Under the pieces are notes generated by a model that was not told where the DNA came from, did not search any database, and worked only from the letters and a program-made list of their open reading frames with translations. The translations under genes and the position numbers were made by a program. Below, in pieces: positions 53,104-61,848 of a DNA stretch of 64,000 bases (positions are counted from its first letter, which is position 1; each line of letters begins with the position of its first letter). Source of the DNA: Actinacidiphila sp. DG2A-62. GTDB taxonomy: Bacteria; Actinomycetota; Actinomycetes; Streptomycetales; Streptomycetaceae. The stretch is taken from NCBI RefSeq assembly GCF_035825295.1, contig NZ_JAYMGI010000002.1:5943501-6007500 (forward strand), read 5' to 3'.

Positions 53104-53222
53104 CAGTCACGACGGCGGCGACCGCGGACCGGCACGGCCGCCGGGGGAGCACGCTCAGCCGGCACGGAACCACGGACCCGGGCCGCCGCCCGGGGACGCA
53201 GCAGAGAGGGGCATCGAGGTGA
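53100..53222 (+). CDS. Possible 40-residue coupled peptide
   Basis: An ATG overlapping the VMAP stop (ATGA) opens a 40-codon Thr/Arg/Gly-rich frame whose stop overlaps the next GTG start (GTGA). It exactly bridges the two genes. It may just let ribosomes run through to the AAA+ gene; no domain is seen. Confidence 0.3.
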   Translation: MTVTTAATADRHGRRGSTLSRHGTTDPGRRPGTQQRGASR

Positions 53223-54241
53223 GTGAGATGACCGAGGCCGAGCGGGCCGGCGAATGGCTCATCTATCGCGGCACCGGGGAGCCCCACACGGGGATAGACG
53301 TGCTGCCCGAGCCGCCGCCCTGGCGGGACTTCGACGGCGGCCCGCTGGTCGAGCAGGGGCCCGGCCCGGACAGCTCCTCGGCCCGCAGACTCGGCGCGTA
53401 CCGGCACATGGCCGAGCTGCACCGGCCCAGCCCGGAGGAGCTGGAGATGGTCAACGCGGCGCTGTACCTGCGCCGCCCGCTGCTGGTCACCGGCAGCCCC
53501 GGCACCGGCAAGAGCACCCTCGCGCACGCGGTCGCGTACGAACTGGGGCTGGGCCGGGTGCTGCACTGGCCGATCGTCAGCCGCAGCGCGCTCCAGGACG
53601 GGCTCTACCGCTACGACGCGATAGCGCGGCTGCAGGACACCCAGATCGCGGCCAACTCCGGGACCGCGCCCCCCGGCGGCATCGGCAGCTACATCCGGCT
53701 CGGCCCGCTGGGCACCGCGCTGCTGCCCACCGCCCGGCCGCGGGTGCTGCTCATCGACGAGCTGGACAAGAGCGACATCGACCTGCCCAACGACCTGCTG
53801 AACGTGATGGAGGAGGGCGAGTTCGGCATCCCGGAGCTGGAGCGGCTGGCCGAGCGCGAGCCCGAGGTCGACGTGATGACCGACGACGGCACCCGGGTGA
53901 CGCTGCGCGAGGGCCGCATCCGCTGCCGTGCCTTCCCGTTCGTGGTGCTGACCAGCAACGGCGAGCGCGACTTCCCCGCGCCGCTGCTGCGCCGCTGCAT
54001 CCACCTGGAGCTGGGCCGCCCCGACCACGAGCGGCTGTCCACGGTGGTGCGCGCCCACCTCGGCGAGGAGGCGGCCGCGCTCGGCGACGACCTGGTGCAG
54101 CGCTTCCTGGAGCGCTCGCGCAGCGAACTGCTCGCCACCGACCAGCTGTTGAACGCCATCTACCTCACCCACCACGCCGCGCCGCCCACCCGTTCCCGGC
54201 TCGCCGACATGCTCATCCAGCGCCTCGACCGGCCGAGGTGA
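53219..54241 (+). CDS. MoxR-type AAA+ ATPase
   Basis: A 340-residue AAA+ protein. Walker A is GSPGTGKST (92-100), Walker B VLLIDELDKSD (around 176-186), sensor 1 Asn247 in VLTSNGER and arginine finger in PLLRRC (258/259). About 60 N-terminal residues precede the ATPase core. MoxR proteins act as ATP-driven chaperones on vWA partners; the next gene, 7 bases on, encodes one. Together with the protease-VMAP gene this makes a ternary MoxR-vWA-VMAP module. Confidence 0.93.
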   Translation: MSEMTEAERAGEWLIYRGTGEPHTGIDVLPEPPPWRDFDGGPLVEQGPGPDSSSARRLGAYRHMAELHRPSPEELEMVNAALYLRRPLLVTGSPGTGKSTLAHAVAYELGLGRVLHWPIVSRSALQDGLYRYDAIARLQDTQIAANSGTAPPGGIGSYIRLGPLGTALLPTARPRVLLIDELDKSDIDLPNDLLNVMEEGEFGIPELERLAEREPEVDVMTDDGTRVTLREGRIRCRAFPFVVLTSNGERDFPAPLLRRCIHLELGRPDHERLSTVVRAHLGEEAAALGDDLVQRFLERSRSELLATDQLLNAIYLTHHAAPPTRSRLADMLIQRLDRPR

Positions 54242-54248
54242 GGCGGCC

Positions 54249-57200
54249 ATGGCCGACAAGCCCGGCGCCCGCCCGGACCCGCACGAGCCGGTCGGCGACG
54301 CCGCGCCGCACCGCCCGCGGTCCGCGGACCCCCCGACCACCTCGGACCCGACTGCCCCGGACCCGACTGCCCCGGACCCGGCCGCCCCGGGCCCGGCGGC
54401 CTCCGGCGTACCGGCTCCCGGCGGCGTACCGGAGGGCGGCGACCCGCTCGCCAGCGTCGTCCGGGCGCTGACCCGGGCCGGACTCGACCCGGCCGAGACC
54501 GAGTTGGCCGACGCGCTGTGGCTGGCCCGGTGGTCGCGGCCGACCAGGCCCGCGGGCCGAGGCGAGCAGCCGGGAGCCGGCGGCTCGGACACCGGCGCCT
54601 CGCCGCCGCGCCCGAGCTACCTGCGGCCGGGGCGCGGCGACACCGACGGCGCCGGCATGCGCCTGGCGCCGCCGGCCGCGGCGCAGCCCGACGAGCGGAC
54701 GGTCAGCCTCTACCCGGGCGGGCCGGGCAGCGGCGGCGGCCGGCCGCTGACCGGCGCGGTCGCGATGTCCGTCGCCGTGCCGGAGGCCGCCGCGCTGCCC
54801 GGCCTGCTCGAACTCCAGTCGGCGCTGCGCCCGTTGCAGCGCTTCCTCACCCCGGCCGGCCGCGCCGCGCGATCCTCGACGAGGCCGCGACGGCCGAACG
54901 CACCGCGGGCGCGGGCGGGTTGCTGCTGCCGGTGTTCCGCCCCGACAACCGGGCCGATGCCGCACTGCAGTTGCTGATGGACGCCTCCTCCTCGATGTTC
55001 GTGTGGGAGCGGATGCTGCGCGAACTCGCCGACGTCTTCGGTCGGCTGGGCGCGTTCCGCGAGGTGAGCGTGCACTACCTGCACGAGACGCCGTCCGGCG
55101 AACCCGCGGTCAGCGGGCGGTTCGACCCCGACCGCTCGGGCCTCGGCTCCGCCCAGCAGCTCAGCGACCCCTCCGGCCGCCGAATGACCGTGATGGTCAG
55201 CGACTGCGTGGGACCGCTGTGGCGCAGCGGACGCGCCCACCGGCTGCTGCACCGCCTGGCCGGCCACGGCCCCGTCGCGGTGCTCCAGCCGCTGCCCGCC
55301 CGGCTGTGGAACCGCACCCGGCTGCCCGTCTCGTACGGGGTGCTGCGCCGCTCGGAGGGTTTGGTGCACACCGCGCCGCTGCGGTTCTCGGCCGGCGCCG
55401 CGGGCTACCCGGCCGACCCCGAGGCGCTGCCGGTGCCGGTGATGCCGCCGACCGCGCAGGCGCTCGGCGCGTGGGCCCGGCTGCTGGCCGGCACCAGCGC
55501 GGGCGAGACGCCCGCCGCCGTCGGCTGGGTGCGCGCCGACCAACCGGCCACCCCCACCGCGCCGCGGCACACCACCGTGCCGGTGCCCGCGCTGGTCTCC
55601 CGGTTCCGCTCCGCCGCCTCGCCCGCCGCCGCCCAGCTCGCCGTCTACCTCGCCGCCGCGCCGTTGTTCCTGCCGGTGATGCAGCTCGTGCAGCGCACCA
55701 TGCTGCCCGACTCGGGCCGGCGGAGCTGGCCGAGGTGCTGCTCAGCGGGCTGGTGGTGCGCGCGCAGGGCGGCGCGTACCCCAAGGCCGACGACCACCGC
55801 TGGTACCGCTTCGCCGACGGCGTGCGCGACACCCTGCTCGCCTCGCTCGGCCGCGACGAGGCGCTGCTGGTGCTCAAGCACTGCTCGGAGTACGTCGAGC
55901 AGCGGTTCGGCAAGGGCGGCCCCAACTTCCCCGCGCTCGCCATCACCCAGCTCACCGAGGGCCCCAGGGACCGGATCGCCGAGGCCGCCGTGCGCAGCGC
56001 CGTGCAGGAGGCCGCGCGCGTCTCCGGCTTCCGCGACGGCCGGGACGGCGGTCGCGACAAGAACCGGGACGGCCGCGACGACACCGGCGGCACGCTGGTC
56101 ACCGAGTCGCCGCAGCCCTTCGCCGAGGTCGCCGCCCGGGTGCTGGAGCGCTTCATGCCGCTGCCGCCGGACGGCGCCCGGCCGGCGGCCTGGGCCGAGG
56201 CCGCCGTCGACCGGCCCTCCAGCGTGGTGCGCCAGGCCCGGGTGCTCGCCGCCCGGTTCGCCGACGAGGGCATGGTGCAGAATCTGCTGGACGCCGTGCA
56301 GATGCTGCGCCGGGCCGCCGCGCGGGAGCGCGTGCACGGCATGGACGCCGAGCTGTGGACCGAACTCGCCCAGCAGCTCGTCACGTTGTGGCGGCTGCGG
56401 GGCAGCCCCGACCTGTTGCGCGAGGCGCTGGAGGCCGCCGAGACCGCCGCCGCGCACCCCGGCTCGGTGCCGGCCCGCGCGGTGCGCGCCCGGGTCTACC
56501 AGGCCGCCGCCGAGGACCGCGCCCAGGCCGGCGACACCCGCGGCGCGCTGGACCTGCTGCGCCGCGCCGACCGGGAGTTCACCGCGGTGTGCGCGGCGCC
56601 CGGCCTGGAGCGCTCGGCCGTGCTCACCGCCACCCTGGAACGCGTCCAGGTGCTGGAGGACCAGTGGCAGCTGAGCGGCGACGCCGGGCTGCTGCAGGAG
56701 ACGATGGGCATGATCGAGGCGTTCGCCGACTCCTGGCCGGCCGGCGAACCCCGGCCCAGCGGGCTGCCGTTGGCGCACGGACGGGCGCTGCTGCGGCTGG
56801 CCGAGGCGGCCCGCGACCGCGAGCAGGAGCAGGTCTACGCCGCGCAGGCCGCCGCCTCCTTCGAGCAGGGCCGCGACGCGCTGGTGCGCGAGCACGCCTC
56901 CCCGGAGGCCAGGACCGCGGCCGTGCTGTCGCTGACCGACGCGCTGCTGCTGGCCAGCGGCTGGCTGGCCGAGGCCCAGCACCTGGTGGACGGCGCCCTC
57001 GCCGGCACCCGGGACCGCGTGGCCCGCGCCCAGATACTGCTGCGGGCGGGGCGGATCAGGGTCGCCCGGCACACCGAGGGCGGCCCGCCCGGTGAACTGG
57101 AGGCGGCGGCCGGCCGGTTCGCCGAGGCGTGCCGGCTCACCCAGCGCGACCGGCCCGAGTACCGCGACCTGGTCGCCGAGTGGGGCGAGTCCCTGCTGGA

Positions 57201-57768
57201 GCGCGCCGCGCTGCCCGGCGGCGCGACCTTCGTCAACTCCGCGGTCCGGGTGCTGCGCGAGTGCCGGATGGAGACCCCCGAGGGCGATCCGCGGCTGCCC
57301 GAGCGGCTGTTGATGCTCGGGCGCGCGCTGGTGCTGCGTTACAAGGCCGAGCAGGACCTCGTCGACCTGCGCGAGGCCGAGCACGTGCTGGGCCTCGCGG
57401 TGCCGCCCACCGAGGACCCGGCGCTGCTGGCCAGGATCTGGTACGAACTGGGCGAGTCGCACCGGCTCGGCCACCCGCACGCGCGCCGCCCGGAGTGGCT
57501 GGACCAGGCGGCCGACGCGTACCGCAGGGCGGCCGAGTTCGCCGACGGCGCCGCCCGCGGCCTCGCCGACCCGGCGCCCATGGTGCGGTTGTCCGCGCTG
57601 GCGCATCATTGGCGGGGCGTGGTCTACGAGTCGGCCCGCCGCCCGCGGGCCGCCGCGGGCGCGTACCGGGCGGCACTGGCCGAGTGGCACAAGCTGCCGG
57701 GCGGCGCGGACTCGGCGGAGGCCGAGGGCTCGGCACGGCGGCTGGCGGAGCTGACGGCGGGCGGCTGA
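54249..57768 (+). CDS. SAV_2336-type vWA protein with helical repeats, two frameshifts
   Basis: About 1173 residues after repair of two one-base losses, near 54875 and 55718 (GGGCCGG where GGGCCCGG is expected). N-terminal Pro-rich segment and SAV_2336-like domain (about 60-200), then a vWA-like fold with MIDAS start LLMDASSSMFVWERM (around residue 245) and MVSDCVGPLWRSGR. A helical MoxR-associated region follows, and the last 500 residues are TPR-like repeats. It should be the partner of the preceding ATPase. The two breaks leave conserved sequence on both sides, suggesting assembly error. Confidence 0.82.
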
Positions 57769-57907
57769 GGCGGCGGGACGGCACGGCGCGGGTGCGCGGC
57801 GGCGCACAGCGGCAGGACCCGTACACGGCGGCGGAGGGTACGGAGCGGCGCGGAGAGCACGGAGCGGTACCGGCACGGCGACGGCGGTGGAGATACGGAG
57901 GCGCGCG

Positions 57908-58450
57908 ATGGAGCAGCAGCCCTACGGCGGGGCCGAGGAGGCCCGGCCGGACACGAAGGACACACCGGGGCCGCCCGGCACGGACGCGCCGGACCCGCGG
58001 GCTCCGGGCGACGAGGCGCGGTCGCGGGTCACGGTCGCGGGCGGGACCGGCGGCGAGGCGCGGGCCGCGGGGGCGGACGCGGGAGCGGAGGCGGACGCGG
58101 GGGCACGGGCGCCACGCGCGAACAGGCCCAGCGCAGACGTGCCCGGGACGGACCCCGCGGTGACGGACCCGGCGGCGACCGACCCCGCGGCGAAGGACCC
58201 GGCGGCGAAGGACCCGGCGGCGACGGACAGCGCGGCGACGGACCCCGCAGCGACGGACCCGGCGGCGACCGACCCCGCGGCGACGGACAGCGCAGCGACC
58301 GACCTCGCGGTGACGGACGTCGCGGCCATCGACCTGGAGACGCTGCGCACCGTCGAACACCCCGTGCTGGCCGCCCTCGTCGACGACCTGCGCCTGCGCG
58401 TCGCCGCGCCCGGCAGCGAGGCGCTCTGGGGCTTCGACAACTCCATGTAG
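57908..58450 (+). CDS. fxsA: FxSxx-COOH-type RiPP precursor (FxsA) with repeat-expanded leader
   Basis: A 180-residue precursor. The last 40 residues match FxsA peptides: IDLETLRTV, HPVLAALVDDLR, then the C-terminus LWGFDNSM. Phe-Asp-Asn is a three-residue Ar-x-x motif of the kind cross-linked to a cyclophane by FxsB-type enzymes. Residues 81-140 are twelve pentapeptides of TDPAA type, and residues 1-80 are disordered Gly/Ala/Pro-rich. Known FxsA peptides are, as I recall, around 50-70 residues, so about 110 are extra. GGAGG lies 6 bases before the ATG. Maturase genes follow directly. Confidence 0.85.
   Translation: MEQQPYGGAEEARPDTKDTPGPPGTDAPDPRAPGDEARSRVTVAGGTGGEARAAGADAGAEADAGARAPRANRPSADVPGTDPAVTDPAATDPAAKDPAAKDPAATDSAATDPAATDPAATDPAATDSAATDLAVTDVAAIDLETLRTVEHPVLAALVDDLRLRVAAPGSEALWGFDNSM
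58148..58327 (+). repeat. Twelve 15-bp tandem repeats inside fxsA
   Basis: Each unit encodes [TK]-D-[PSLV]-A-[AV]. Units differ at a few bases but keep the reading frame; the last units (TDLAV, TDVAA) grade into the conserved leader start IDLET, suggesting growth by duplication of the leader's own N-terminus. Confidence 0.9.
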
Positions 58451-58603
58451 CGCCCTGGGCGGGGCCCGGCGGACCGCCGGCCACGATCAAGCCGCCCGCC
58501 GCGACGTTACGGCCAATCCCGGCCACCGGCGTTTGCCGGAAGCCGCCCGGCGGGAACAACCGCGGGGCCGGCGGGGCGGCCCGCACGACGGGGAGGCGAT
58601 ACG

Positions 58604-59818
58604 GTGCGCGCGCAGTCCAGCGGCGGCGACGCCGTGCGATCCCTCCCCCGCCCGCGCCCGTACGGCAGTTCATCCTCAAGACGCACAGCCGCTGCAACCT
58701 CGCCTGCGCCTACTGCTATCTGTACGCCGGGCCGGACCACGGCTGGCGGGACCGGCCGCGCGCGGCCGGCGGGGCGGTGCTGCGGCGCACCGCGCGGCGC
58801 ATCGCCGAGCACGTGCGCGCGCACGACCTGCGCGAGGTGGCCGTCGTGCTGCACGGCGGCGAGCCGCTGCTGTCCGGTGCGGCGCGACTGGCCGCGGACG
58901 TCGAGGTGATCCGCGCCGCGCTGCCGCCCGGCCGCACCCTGCACGCGAGCGTGCAGACCAACGCCACGCTGCTGGACGCGCCCGGCGCCCGGCTGCTGCG
59001 CGACGCCGGCGTCAGGATCGGCGTCAGCCTGGACGGCGGGCTGGCCGGGCACAACACCGCGCGCGTCGACCACGCCGGCCGCCCCTCCTGGCCGGCCGCC
59101 GCCGCCGGGCTCCGGGCGCTCGCCGCGACCGCCCCCGAGGCGTACGCGGGCGTGCTGTGCGTGGTGGACCTGCGGCACGACCCGCTGGAGGTCTACGACT
59201 CGCTGCTGGCGCTGCGCCCGCCCGCGATCGACCTGCTGCTGCCGCACGGCAACTGGACCGCGCCGCCGCCCGGCCTGCCCGCCCGGCCCGGGGACCGTCC
59301 GCCGTACGGGACGTGGCTCGCCGCCGTCTTCGACCGCTGGTGGGACGCGCCGCGGCGGGAGACCCGGGTGCGGCTGTTCGAGGAGTGCGTCGCGCTGCTG
59401 CTCGGTCTGCCCGCCGCCACCGAGCGGCTCGGACTCCAGCCGTTCACCGCCGTCGTGGTGGAGACCGACGGCTCGATCGAGCAGGTCGACTCGCTGAAGT
59501 CGGCCTACGAGGGCGCCGCCGCGACCGGCCTCGACGTCTTCCGGCACAGCTTCGACGACGCGCTCGCGCACCCCGGGATCGCCGCCCGGCAGGCGGGCCT
59601 GGCGGGGCTCTGCGCGACCTGCCGCGCCTGCCCGCTGGTCGGCGTCTGCGGCGGCGGCCACTACGCCCACCGCTACCGCGCGCCGGCCTGTCGGCCACCC
59701 GTCGGTGTACTGCGCCGACCTCGCCCACCTCATCCGCCACATCGGCGGCCGACTCGCCGCGGCGACCGGCGGCACCGGCCCGCCCCACCGAGACGTTCCC
59801 CGGGAGACCCACCGGTGA
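58604..59818 (+). CDS. fxsB: FxsB-like radical SAM/SPASM cyclophane maturase, frameshifted
   Basis: About 404 residues. The radical SAM cluster motif is CNLACAYC near residues 31-38, followed by VAVVLHGGEPLL and GVRIGVSLDGG. The C-terminal SPASM cysteines are in LCATCRACPLVGVCGGG. Two breaks are seen: near 58665 (TACGGCAGTT where GGCCAG is expected) and near 59690, before HPSVYCADL. GGGAGG lies 7 bases before the GTG. It should join the Phe ring of the precursor FDN motif to the third residue. Its stop overlaps the HExxH gene by 4 bases. Confidence 0.85.
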
Positions 59819-61611
59819 AGCCCACCACCACCCCCACGACGCGGACCGCGGCCCCCACCGCGGACGCGGCCGCCGCCCCCACCGCGGACCCGGCCGGGAC
59901 CACGCCGGCCGGGTCGGCCGCGCTCGCCGCGCTCACCGCGCGGCCGGCAGGCCTGGACGGCGCGCTGCCCTCGCTCGGCCGCACCGGCGGCAGCCCGGAG
60001 GCGCTCGCCCTGCTCGTCGCCCACGAGCACCGCCGCCGGCTGCTCACGCTGCGCGCGCTGCTCGACGCGGTCCGCACCGCGCCCGCCGGCACGCTCCCGC
60101 AGGGCGCGCCCGAACGGGTGCTGCGCGACTGGCGGCTGCTGGAGCGCGCCGAGCGCGCCGACCAGGAGGCGGCCCGCCGCCTGGTGCACTACTCCCTGGT
60201 GGGCGCCTGGGCCGAGCACTGCCTGCGCGCGCTCGCCCGGCCGGGGCAGGCCGGCCGGGCCGCCGCCGAACTGCCCTACCTGGGCGCCATCTCCGCCGCC
60301 GCCGCGCTCCGCGCGGGGCTGCGCTTCGATGCCGAGGTGCCGGTCCGCGACGGCGTCCTGACGCTGCCCACCCTGGGCCGGTACGCCGTCGCGCCCGGCC
60401 GGCCCGGGCCCGCCGCCGCCCGGCCCGGCCCGCCCCACCGCGTCCGGGTGACCGGCGACGGCGGCCGGCTGCTGCTCCACCTGGAGGCGTGGGCGCCGGA
60501 GTACGCGGCGGCGGCGCACGACGGCACGGCGCCTCCCGGCGACCGCACGCCGCCGAACGCCTCGGCCCCGTCCGCCGCTTCCCCCTCCGCCGCCTCCGCT
60601 CCCGGTCCCGCCTCCGCTCCCGGTCCCGCCGCCGCCCCCGCGGTCGGAGCCGCCGTCGGAGCCGCGGCCGCAACCGCCGCCGTGGCCGCCTCCGCCGACC
60701 CGGCCGCAGCCGGGCCCGACCCCGCCCCCGCCCGGAGCCGCCCCCCGCGCCGCACCGTCGAGATCCGCCGCGGACCCGACGGCGTATGGCGTTCGGCCGA
60801 CGAGAACTGGCGGCCGGTGCGCGCCCTGCACGCCCCCGACCGCACACCGGTGCTGATCGACGACGCCGACCCGTACCGCGACGACGACGGGCACAGCGGT
60901 CCGTACGCGCTGGCCGCCCTGGACCGGCTGGACGACGCCGGGCACGCGCGGTGGCGCACCGCGTGGCAGGACGCCCAGCCGTGGCTGCGGCTCGGCGACG
61001 GCGCCCGGGCCCGCGAGACCGCCGCGCTGCTCGACGCGTTCGTGCCGCTCGGCGGCTCGCCCACCGCGCAGTGCAGCGCCACCAAGCACGACGCGTTCGG
61101 CGCGCTGCTGACCACCGTGCCGCGCTCCGGCGTGGAGCTGGCCGCCACGCTGGTGCACGAGCTCCAGCACGCCAAGCTGCTCGCCCTGTCCGGCGTCACC
61201 CCGCTGCACACCGCGGGCGACCGGGCCGTCTACTGGGCCCCCTGGCGGCGCGACCCGCGGCCCTTCGACGGCCTCCTCCAGGGCGCCTACGCCCACCTCG
61301 CGCTCGCCGACTTCCACCTCGCCGTCGCCACGGCCACCGCGGACCCGGCGGTGCGCGACACCGCGTGGGCCGACCACTGCCGCTGCCGCCAGCAGGTCGG
61401 GGCCGCCCTGCCGCAGCTCCAGGGCTCCAGCCGGCTGACCCCGCACGGCCGCGCGCTGATCGGCGCCATGAGCGCCCACCACGCCCGGATGCAGCTGCAC
61501 CGCCCGCCCGAGGGACACCTGGCCCGCGCCACCGCCTACGTGGAGACCGCCCGGGCCCTGTGGGACAAGCAGCGCGCCCGCGCGACCGGCCCCGCGGCCC
61601 CCGGCCGCTGA
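59815..61611 (+). CDS. HExxH motif peptide-modification protein (FxsA-associated, putative beta-hydroxylase)
   Basis: A 598-residue protein with the HExxH site VHELQH (His448, Glu449, His452) in the C-terminal third, plus a long helical N-terminal half. In between is an Ala/Pro/Ser-rich linker (about residues 235-305). The family accompanies FxsB and is thought to be a metal-dependent peptide beta-hydroxylase; in many strains it is fused to FxsB or inactive, but here the motif is intact and the protein separate. GTG start overlaps the FxsB stop. It probably adds a second modification to the precursor. Confidence 0.85.
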   Translation: MKPTTTPTTRTAAPTADAAAAPTADPAGTTPAGSAALAALTARPAGLDGALPSLGRTGGSPEALALLVAHEHRRRLLTLRALLDAVRTAPAGTLPQGAPERVLRDWRLLERAERADQEAARRLVHYSLVGAWAEHCLRALARPGQAGRAAAELPYLGAISAAAALRAGLRFDAEVPVRDGVLTLPTLGRYAVAPGRPGPAAARPGPPHRVRVTGDGGRLLLHLEAWAPEYAAAAHDGTAPPGDRTPPNASAPSAASPSAASAPGPASAPGPAAAPAVGAAVGAAAATAAVAASADPAAAGPDPAPARSRPPRRTVEIRRGPDGVWRSADENWRPVRALHAPDRTPVLIDDADPYRDDDGHSGPYALAALDRLDDAGHARWRTAWQDAQPWLRLGDGARARETAALLDAFVPLGGSPTAQCSATKHDAFGALLTTVPRSGVELAATLVHELQHAKLLALSGVTPLHTAGDRAVYWAPWRRDPRPFDGLLQGAYAHLALADFHLAVATATADPAVRDTAWADHCRCRQQVGAALPQLQGSSRLTPHGRALIGAMSAHHARMQLHRPPEGHLARATAYVETARALWDKQRARATGPAAPGR

Positions 61612-61654
61612 TCCCGCACGACCGGCCCCGCGGCCCCCGGCCGCTGATCCCGCA
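61583..61654. repeat. Perfect 36-bp tandem duplication over a stop codon
   Basis: Copies at 61583-61618 and 61619-61654 are identical. The first holds the last nine codons and TGA of the HExxH gene. A very recent duplication, or an assembly artefact. Confidence 0.85.
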
Positions 61655-61848
61655 CCCCCCGCCCGCCCCGCACGGCGGTCCCCGCAACCGCCCGCCGCCC
61701 TCTGCTCGTCACCCCCCGTGAGCAGGAGGAAACCGCGCCGCGAAACGTGTGACCGTGCGTCAGCGGGGGATCAACCAGTGTAGTTTCGGGCGCAGATCTC
61801 TCTGAGGTTTCGTCAGTACGTCACGCGCGCAGCGAGGGAGTCGGTCGT

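Noticed and set aside
51005..54592. 1195-codon minus-strand frame opposite VMAP and MoxR genes
   Set aside because: The plus strand encodes clear protease and AAA+ motifs. The minus-strand product is compositionally biased with no recognisable fold.
58148..58327. CRISPR or mini-satellite non-coding array
   Set aside because: Units are 15 bp with no spacers and keep one reading frame inside fxsA.
58777..61611. A single FxsB-HExxH fusion protein
   Set aside because: One frame does run through both, but the stretch between them is out of the conserved frame. The correct frame there reads HPSVYCADLAHLIRHIGG and ends at 59818, overlapping a separate GTG start.
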